Shown: piece after piece, positions 57,433 through 64,000 of the stretch
How the letters are laid out: every line of letters begins with the position of its first letter
How positions within the stretch are numbered: position 1 is the first letter of the stretch
Assembly (NCBI GenBank): GCA_019188255.1
Contig: JAETXT010000002.1
Coordinates: forward strand, 2,728,001 to 2,792,000
DNA length: 64,000 bases
Source of the DNA: Verticillium longisporum
Taxonomy: Eukaryota; Ascomycota; Sordariomycetes; Glomerellales; Plectosphaerellaceae
Direction of reading: 5' to 3'
Made by a program: the position numbers and the translations under genes
The notes under the pieces: model-generated
What the model was told of the DNA's origin: nothing
Databases searched by the model: none
The model's input: the letters and a program-made list of their open reading frames with translations, nothing else

Positions 57433-58588
57433 GACGTCGGATGGGGGATCTCTGCTATGAGTATGCTGAGGGTGGCGTCTTCATCATTCACGGTGTGGAC
57501 AGTCGACGACTGCACGCAGTAAATGGAAGTGGAATTGGCGGCGGGGAAAAGGTGCAGTGGATGTAGTGGTGGTGTAGGTAGAGTCAAGGAAGATGGGGGC
57601 TGGCCAGATGTAAGAAGCAAAATCCACGGCAAGGGACTCGACTGCAGTCCCGTGCTGGTGCTGCTGTGCTACTGGTGCCAGGCGGGCCAGAGGTTCCTGC
57701 GGCTGTCGCTGCTGGCGCCGCTCTGGCGCGTTCTGAATCAACCCTTCTGATTGGCCTCGGCTGAGCACCCACTGGAGCTCCTCGAACGGGGCTTAGACTC
57801 TGTTCATCAGGAAGTGAGTGGCTGGCACGAGACGACAGGTCTGAGTGAGAGGATTTCGATTGGAAATATCTCCGTCGGTCATCAGGCTGCAAGGCCAGAA
57901 GAATCGGTAGAGGAGATGACGGTGATTCCATTCGCATTTCGACAAGACCTTACAGTTCGACAAGCGACTGAACTAGCAGCTGCTGCCGACCTGGTTCGTT
58001 CCTGACGTCGTTGGGTTGCGGCTGGTACCCGTCTGGAGAATGAGCCGCAAGATGGTCCCTGCGGTCCACTACCATTCGGTACTTCCTGTAGCCAGAAGAT
58101 GCCGCAGCACAACAATGGTCTCGCGCAGTAAGTAGGACCTAACTCTCCACCATGTCTATCGCCAAAGTTAGATCCGACGTCCACGACCACGCGACCACAC
58201 ACGACCGAGGTTTGCCAACAGAATTGAATTCACGCCACCAGTCCGATTTGCGAGCGACGTAAAAGTCAACCATGTGCATACTGACCACGAGTAGGCAGTC
58301 GTCGTAATTTTGTACCCCATTGGGAGATGCCCACTTGCCAAAGTCCCATCGACGAGTGTCAAGTCGAGGCAACCGTTTACATACAAAAGGAAATACGGTT
58401 AAATGAATAGCCACCATAATTATTACCATTCGTTACTTGCATGCCCGAGCCACACTTGGGACTGACGTGACATCCGGCGGAGTGTGCTGCGGATATCCAG
58501 GCATCACCCGTTTCCTTTGCTTCAACGGCTGCTTCAACTCTTCACGATGTGCATTTGACATTTTGAAATAAATAGAGAAAATCTTACA
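57433..58588. other. Divergent intergenic region SWC3/ABHD gene
   Basis: This is about 1.15 kb with both promoters. Short open frames are motif-free. No repeats or RNA genes are recognised. Confidence 0.5.
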
Positions 58589-60071
58589 ATGGCCATTCCA
58601 CTTGCACCCATCCTTCGGACAGCCGTCTGGGCCGTCATTGCGCCGCTCATACTGTACATTACCTTGCTCGGCTTGGCAACGATACCTTCCGTACAACGAC
58701 AGTGAGGGGCCCCATCTCCCGAGACTGAATCCGAAGGGAAGCGACGCTCATACCTCATCCCCCGCAGCGCATTATATGCACACAAAATCAACACATTGTG
58801 GTTCCGTGACATAAACGAACCCGAGCTTTTCGGGTTCGCCAGTGAGTGCCGTTCCCACGGGCTCCACCCCGGCTTGGAGAACACTTGGCTAATGAGACCA
58901 ACCTTGAAGCTGGACAAGTAACACCTTTCTTTCTCAAGACTCCCGATGAGGTGGAACTTTATGCGTGGCACATTGCCCCTCTTCCGCTCTATCTCCAAAA
59001 CGAGGAGGCTTTGTCGACGCAAAAGCCGGGTGTGTCCGAAGACATCACTGCCACAGAGTCCTTCCGCGTGCTCAAAGAGGACCCCAAAGCTCGCGTTGTT
59101 GTCTATCGTGGGTAACATTGAGGATGCAAGACATACTAGTACTGACAGTGTCTAGTTCACGGCGTATGAACCCAAATCGTTGTATCTCACTGCCAGACCG
59201 ACTGACAAGCCTAGAATGCAGGTGACATCGCCCAGGGCCACAGGCCAGACAGTTATCACACGCTCACAGACACCTCGTCGTATCACGTTCTGACGATCGA
59301 CTACAGAGGATTCGGTCATTCAACGGGTGCACCCTCTGAGCCCGGTCTCATCCAGGATGCGGCTACTTTGATCGATTGGGTCATCAACGTTGCTGGGATC
59401 CCTGCCGACCGCATCGTCATCCTCGGACAGAGCCTCGGCACGGCAGTAGCCAGCGGTGTCGCCGAGCGCTATGCCTCCGAAGGCGTCGAGTTTGCCGGTG
59501 TAGTGCTCGTTGCTGGCTTCAGCTCGCTCCCCAAGATGCTGCGCGGCTACCGTGCCGCTGGCGTCTTACATCTCTTGGGACCCCTCAACGCGTGGCCGTG
59601 GCTGCTGGACTGGGTGGAGCGGAACGTCATCTGGGAAAAGTGGCACACCGTCGCGCGTCTGGAGCGTCTAGTGCATTTGGCCAAGACGAGGTTGCGCTTG
59701 ATGATCATCGCTGCCGCCGACGATGCTGATATCCCTCCCGAGGAAAGCAACCGGCTGTTTCGCGTCGCGGCGAATGCGACTGCCAAGGGTGAACTCGACC
59801 CAGATCTGTTCGCCTCGTGGAAAGATGAGAGGACGGTGCGCACTCGACGGGATGCCTTTGTTACAACGGTCAAGGCTGAGCCGAACATAATCATTCGACA
59901 AGAGCTCTTCCCATATGGAGGTGAGACGCGTATGGTCCAAGTCGACTGACGGCAAGGCTAACAGAGGGTGCAGGTCATAACGACATTATGGGCTCTGCGC
60001 CAGTCGCACTCGCAGTGATGAGGTGCTTTGACTTGGGAGGTACAGTATATCCAGGGAAAAACCTTGATTGA
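58589..60071 (+). CDS. Membrane-anchored alpha/beta hydrolase (ABHD12/13-like), with an 8-nt microexon
   Basis: This is a serine hydrolase, probably of lysophospholipids or monoacylglycerols, anchored by an N-terminal helix (APILRTAVWAVIAPLILYIT). Six exons (58589-58701, 58768-58841, 58910-59107, 59156-59163, 59215-59920, 59974-60071) join in phase to 398 residues. Exon 3 ends RVVVY, the 8-nt exon TTCACGGC supplies LHG, and exon 5 opens NAGDIAQGHRP, together making the HGNxG oxyanion-hole motif. The nucleophile is in GQSLGTAVA, the acid probably in ADDADIPPE, and the catalytic His in GGHNDIM, created by the last splice junction. The microexon is required for this motif, which is strong internal evidence for it. 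It lies between SWC3 and NMT1. Confidence 0.87.
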
Positions 60072-60471
60072 GGCAAAAATCATTGCGTGCACAGGAGTCA
60101 ATAGATAGATATACGTAGACGCAATCATTTTTTGAGACCACTTGATGTAGGTACATGATGTGCAGGCGACAGACATGTGACAGTGTGTGGTGGTGAACAG
60201 AGAGGTACCTAAGGTGATGTAACGACCTTGGGTCCAGCAGTGCCAAGTGTTCAAATGTTGCCCCGCCAGACGAGCCCCGCCATGGCCGCACGTCAGCTCC
60301 ACGTCGGCGCGCGGGTGAATCGGTGTACCCCACCAACGGAACTCCAACAAAACCAATAAGTGCATGTGCTGGGACGGAATCGATTATTTGGCAAAACCAC
60401 TTCCCCCTCCAACCACCCAGGAAGAAAAAGAAATCGCGGGACCCCGATCCCCGCCCTCCCGACAAGCCACG
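60072..60471. other. Promoter region of NMT1
   Basis: This is 400 bp between the ABHD gene stop and the NMT1 start; the expected promoter and 5' leader. Nothing else is recognised. Confidence 0.5.
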
Positions 60472-62311
60472 ATGCCCGCCCAGGAGTCCAAGCCCGTCGA
60501 CCCCGCGACCCACGAGGCCGACGAGGCTCTCGAGACCATCGCCGACGCCAGGGCCAAGCAGCCCGAGGACGAGTCGGACGACGACGACGACGCTGCCGAA
60601 GACGAAACCCCCGCCGCCGAGGCCGGCGCCAGCGCGAGCGCGAGCAAGAAGAAGAAGAAGTCGAAGCGCAAGAAGATCAAGGATGCCCTCACCGGAAACA
60701 AGTCCTCGTCCACCGACCCCGAGCAGGACATTAAGAAGGCCATCGGTGGCCTGACCCCGCAGCAGGTCCAGGAGCTCATGGCCCTGAACCCCGCGCTCGC
60801 CCAGGAGCTCGGGTCGGCTGCCGGCGCCGGGTCGACGCCCGAGCAGCAGGCCGCCGCGCTGCAAAAGCTCAACCTGCAGGACATTATGACGGGACTGGCG
60901 TCGAGCGGCAAGAACGTCAAGGACATGGCCAGCTACAAGTTCTGGGGCACCCAGCCCGTGCCCAGGTTTGGCGAGAACGAGGGGCAGATCGAGGAGGGCC
61001 CCCTGAAGCTCCAGAAGGTCGAGGACGTGCCCAAGGAGCCGCCCACGATGATCGCCGGTTTTGAGTGGGTGACGATGGACCTCGAGAACGACGACGAGAT
61101 GAAGGAGGTGTATGAGCTGTTGAACGGCCACTACGTCGAGGACGACGAGGCGATGTTCCGCTTCAACTACTCCACCTCTATCCTCAAATGGTATGTCACA
61201 CTTTGTGCGCGCCCGGCCGTCAGGTCAGGGACCAAAGAAACGGACGAAAAAACAATGCTGACGTGCTCAGGGCGTTGATGGCGCCCGGCTGGCGCAAGGA
61301 GTGGCACGTTGGTGTCCGCGCGTCGCAGTCCCGCAAGCTCGTCGCTTTCATCTCCGCCATCCCCGTCAACCTGCGCGTGCGCAAGAACAACATTCTCTGC
61401 TCCGAGGTTAACTTTATCTGCGTGCACAAGAAGCTCCGCGGCAAGCGTCTCGCGCCCGTCCTCATCAAGGAGATCACGAGGCGCAGCAACGAGCGCGAGA
61501 TCTGGCAGGGCCTTTACACGGCCGGCGTCGTTCTGCCGACCCCCGTCAGCACGTGCCGCTACTACCACCGTGCGATCAACTGGCAGAAGCTGTATGAGGT
61601 CGGCTTCAGCCCCCTGCCGCCCAACAGCAAGCCGCAGTACCAGGTCCGCAAGTACCAGCTCCCCGACAACACCTCTACCAAGGGCTTGCGGGAGATCCAG
61701 GAGAAGGACGTCGACGCCGCGCTTGACCTGTTGAAGCGGTACATGGGACGCTACGACCTGTGGCCCGAGTTTGATCGCGAGGAGTTTGTCCACTGGTTCA
61801 TCCCCAAGAAGGAGGCGGCCAAGGAGCAGGTCATCTGGACCTACGTCGTCGAGGTAAGCCTTCCACCACTGCATGCTGAAAAAGAGCCGCGTGTCTGACT
61901 GCGAAATAGGACGAGAACAAGGAGATCACCGACATCTTCTCCTTCTACTGCCTCGAGTCGTCCGTCATCGGCAACACCAAGCACCAGAACGTCCGCGCCG
62001 CCTACATGTTCTACTACGCCAGCAAGGTCGGCCTCGCCGAGCCCTTTGACAAGAACGCCCTCAAGGTCCGCCTCAACTCGCTCGCCGCCGACGCTCTCGT
62101 CCTCGCCAAGAGGTTCAAGTTTGACGTCTTCAACGCCCTGTCCATCATGGACAACGGCCTCTTCCTCGAGCAGCAAAAGTTTGGCCCGGGCGACGGACAG
62201 CTCCACTTCTACCTCTTCAACTACCGCGCCAACCCCATCAAGGGTGGCGTCGACGCCAGGAACCGTCTCGACGAGGACGGCCTCAGCGGTATCGGTCTGG
62301 CAATGCTGTAA
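60472..62311 (+). CDS. NMT1: Glycylpeptide N-tetradecanoyltransferase (N-myristoyltransferase)
   Basis: The enzyme transfers myristate from myristoyl-CoA to N-terminal Gly of target proteins in the cytosol and on ribosomes. Exons 60472-61190, 61271-61853 and 61910-62311 join in phase to 567 residues. The N-terminal 90 residues are acidic, then Lys-rich ([12 protein letters not shown]), the ribosome-binding type of extension. The catalytic domain has [11 protein letters not shown], the motif [20 protein letters not shown] (CoA binding) and [20 protein letters not shown] over the last intron, then the C-terminal [20 protein letters not shown] with the terminal Leu carboxylate acting as catalytic base. 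It is longer than yeast Nmt1 (455) because of the N-terminal extension, including an inserted segment at about 75-140. The start was chosen at MPAQESKP. It is an essential housekeeping gene in fungi. Confidence 0.95.
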
Positions 62312-62488
62312 ACGGCAGATCATGCTAGAGGAACAAAATTTGGATTGCAATGCCCTTTTGTTGATGATCATGATGAAGCAGAGGAGGCCAAATCGGCCAG
62401 GACATAGCGTGGATGTTATGCTAGTACAAAAGAACACGACAAGTTTGTCCAGAAATCGTCCAAAAGTCGTCGCCGCCCATGTCTGTCT

Positions 62489-63682
62489 TCATTGTGAAAC
62501 ACTCGCCGTCTCCCCCTTTGTCTCGTTCAGCCTCTCCCCGACCGCCATCCGCTCCGCCATGAAATTACGACACCACTCGACCCTCTCCATGACGGGTGCA
62601 TGACCCATGCCCTCGACGATGAGCGCCACAGACGGCTGCAGCCGCTCCATAAGTAGCTTGCCGAGGCGCAGGTCAATCATGTTGTCTCGATCGCCGTGCA
62701 CGACGGCAATCCTCTCGCGGCCGATAATGTCGCCCAGCGCCTTGAGCTGCTCGGGCGACTTGTCGTGCCAGCCTGCGGCAACGAGCTGCATGAGGAACCC
62801 CTTGACGGAGAAGAGCCTCTTGTCGAGCCGCTTCGTGAGCTCCTGCGCCTGGAAGCGCTGGTAGTTGGACACAAAGGGGACGTAGCGGTCGCCGCTGGGC
62901 GGGGCCCACAGCGGGGCGTCGTGCCGGGGATGGGGACATCGGCGGCCTCATCCGGGGCGATGAGCCAGTCGTTGGTGAAGAGGCGGTCGGCGGTCTCGCG
63001 GATGGCCTGCTCGGCGGACTTGGGGACGAGAAGCGTGAGGCGCTCACGCAGGGTAGAGATGATGGTCTTGTTGGTCTCCATGGTGGCAGCCGTGCAGAAG
63101 AGGGTCCAGGAAGCGATGCGTTCCGGGATGAGGACGGCGAGCTCCTGCGAGATCATGCCGCCACGGGAGATGGCCGTGATGTGGAGGGAGCGCGGGGCCG
63201 TCCAGCCAAGGTGGTCGATGACCTCGAGAACGTCGCGGGCCATCTGCGACGTGGTGTAGCGCTGCAGGGGGCTGTCTGAGAGGCCGATGCCGCGGTTGCC
63301 GATGAGGAGTACGGAGCTCTCAGTGCCGTGGTCGTGGCCAAAATATTGGCGCTGCCAGGATGTCGCGAGACCAGCGAGGCCCATGATAAGCTGGGAGGGT
63401 TAGCAGGGGCAAAAAAAGAGGCGAGTTGGTATGGGCTTGGGCGACGTACGATGATCTTGCGGGGTCCGTCGCCGTGAACCTCCCATGAGATGTTGACCGG
63501 GCCGCCGCGGTCTTTGGCGCAGGGGAGGAGGCCCTTCTCGTGAGGTTCAAGATTCCAGACAGCCCCAGGATAGGCGGGGTGATTGATCGTCTCCTCGGCG
63601 GAGGGGAAGGGGTTTCTGGACAGTGTCAGTGTCTTGAAGCGCGGATATCAATGTTCTCCTGTATATCTCACGGTTCTGCCAT
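62489..63682 (-). CDS. Alpha/beta hydrolase, one frameshift, 11-nt first coding exon
   Basis: Exons are 63682-63672 (only 11 nt: ATG plus MAEP start), 63615-63450 and 63390-62489. The upstream part reads INHPAYPGAVWNLEPHEKG, VNISWEVHGDGPRK, IILIMGLAGLATSWQRQ, with the HG-type strand and a MGLAG turn. The nucleophile elbow is TAISRGGMISQEL (Ser in SRGG), the acid is probably Asp in HGDRDNMID, and the His lies in VEGMGHAPVMER. The frame is lost at about 62,917-62,921 inside a run of four C, where one base appears missing, and resumes at DAPLWAPPSGDRYVPF. Without the shift the product is about 359 residues, normal for fungal hydrolases of the epoxide-hydrolase-like group. The substrate is unknown. 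It is convergent with NMT1, 177 bp apart. Confidence 0.83.
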
Positions 63683-64000
63683 TATTCTTCGGGGCTTGCT
63701 TTCGGATGTAGACTCTGATATTGCGCAATTGTCTTGAGAACGTGTGGCGAGTTCAACGATGGTGACAGATAAAGATGCACGTGCAATAATGACAGGATAA
63801 GAGCGTCAGACAGAATCAGATAGGGCGATGAAGAACAGATTGGGTTTCGATTTCTATCGCAAGATCACTGTCGCAAGATTTATTTGTCCTATTAGGTGCT
63901 GGTTGGACTCGTGCCGTTCATATAAATTATTTGAGATTGGCAGCAGCCCGTGACAGACTGCAGGTGTGTGTGAGTGATGTTGGAGGGTACGACAGCAGTG
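63683..64000. other. 5' flank of the alpha/beta hydrolase gene
   Basis: The promoter and leader of the hydrolase gene; no coding signal or motif recognised to the end of the window. Confidence 0.5.

Noticed and set aside
1..64000. CRISPR arrays, bacterial operons, ribosomal RNA genes
   Set aside because: None seen; intron-rich eukaryotic gene structure throughout and no regularly spaced repeats or rRNA-like blocks.

Overview
The window is nuclear DNA from a filamentous ascomycete. Most genes carry several 50-70 nt introns with GTRNGT / YAG ends and CTRAC-like branch sites. The gene families are typical of Pezizomycotina (HeLo, Zn2Cys6-type regulator remnant domain, PLAC8, Rtc5, Swc3). A 15 kb AT-rich island shows extreme loss of CpA/TpG, the signature of repeat-induced point mutation (RIP). 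A Sordariomycete, possibly in Hypocreales, is my best guess; I cannot name the species from the sequence.

Layout. 1-3 kb: the end of a short-chain dehydrogenase and a fungal-specific transcription factor, both on the minus strand. 3.2-3.7 kb: a Gfd2/YDR514C-like gene cut off by the island. 3,730-19,092: the RIP island. It is bounded by 251-bp inverted repeats that differ only by transitions. It holds a dead Ty3/gypsy element (minus strand) and a dead Ty1/copia element (plus strand). Into it a GC-normal, un-RIPped pogo/Fot1-type DNA transposon (8,827-10,686) has inserted with a TA target duplication. 20-31.5 kb: an accessory metabolic stretch with an Old Yellow Enzyme, a POT peptide transporter, a GFA-domain protein, a ferric reductase with a paired iron-regulator GATA motif upstream, and a short-chain dehydrogenase. 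31.7-47.5 kb: an intron-containing tRNA-like gene, PLAC8 protein, NatD-type acetyltransferase, secreted FAD oxidase, LYR protein, mitochondrial bL36, threonine deaminase, Rcf1, Rtc5 and a secreted histidine-rich protein. 48.4-54.5 kb: a head-to-head pair, a non-RD kinase-Sel1-ankyrin protein and a HeLo-domain pseudokinase. 55-64 kb: Swc3, an ABHD-type hydrolase, N-myristoyltransferase and a second alpha/beta hydrolase.

The most interesting locus is the divergent pair at 48.4-54.5 kb. The HeLo + pseudokinase architecture is that of animal MLKL (four-helix bundle + pseudokinase), and it shares a promoter region of about 380 bp with a catalytically complete kinase carrying ankyrin repeats. I propose, as inference only, a two-component cell-death or allorecognition module in which the ankyrin kinase senses or activates and the HeLo protein executes.

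Caution: five genes that otherwise look conserved, plus the transposase, carry single-base frameshifts, and at least four of these fall in C runs. This may be uncorrected sequencing or assembly error rather than pseudogenization, and it affects how those genes should be read.
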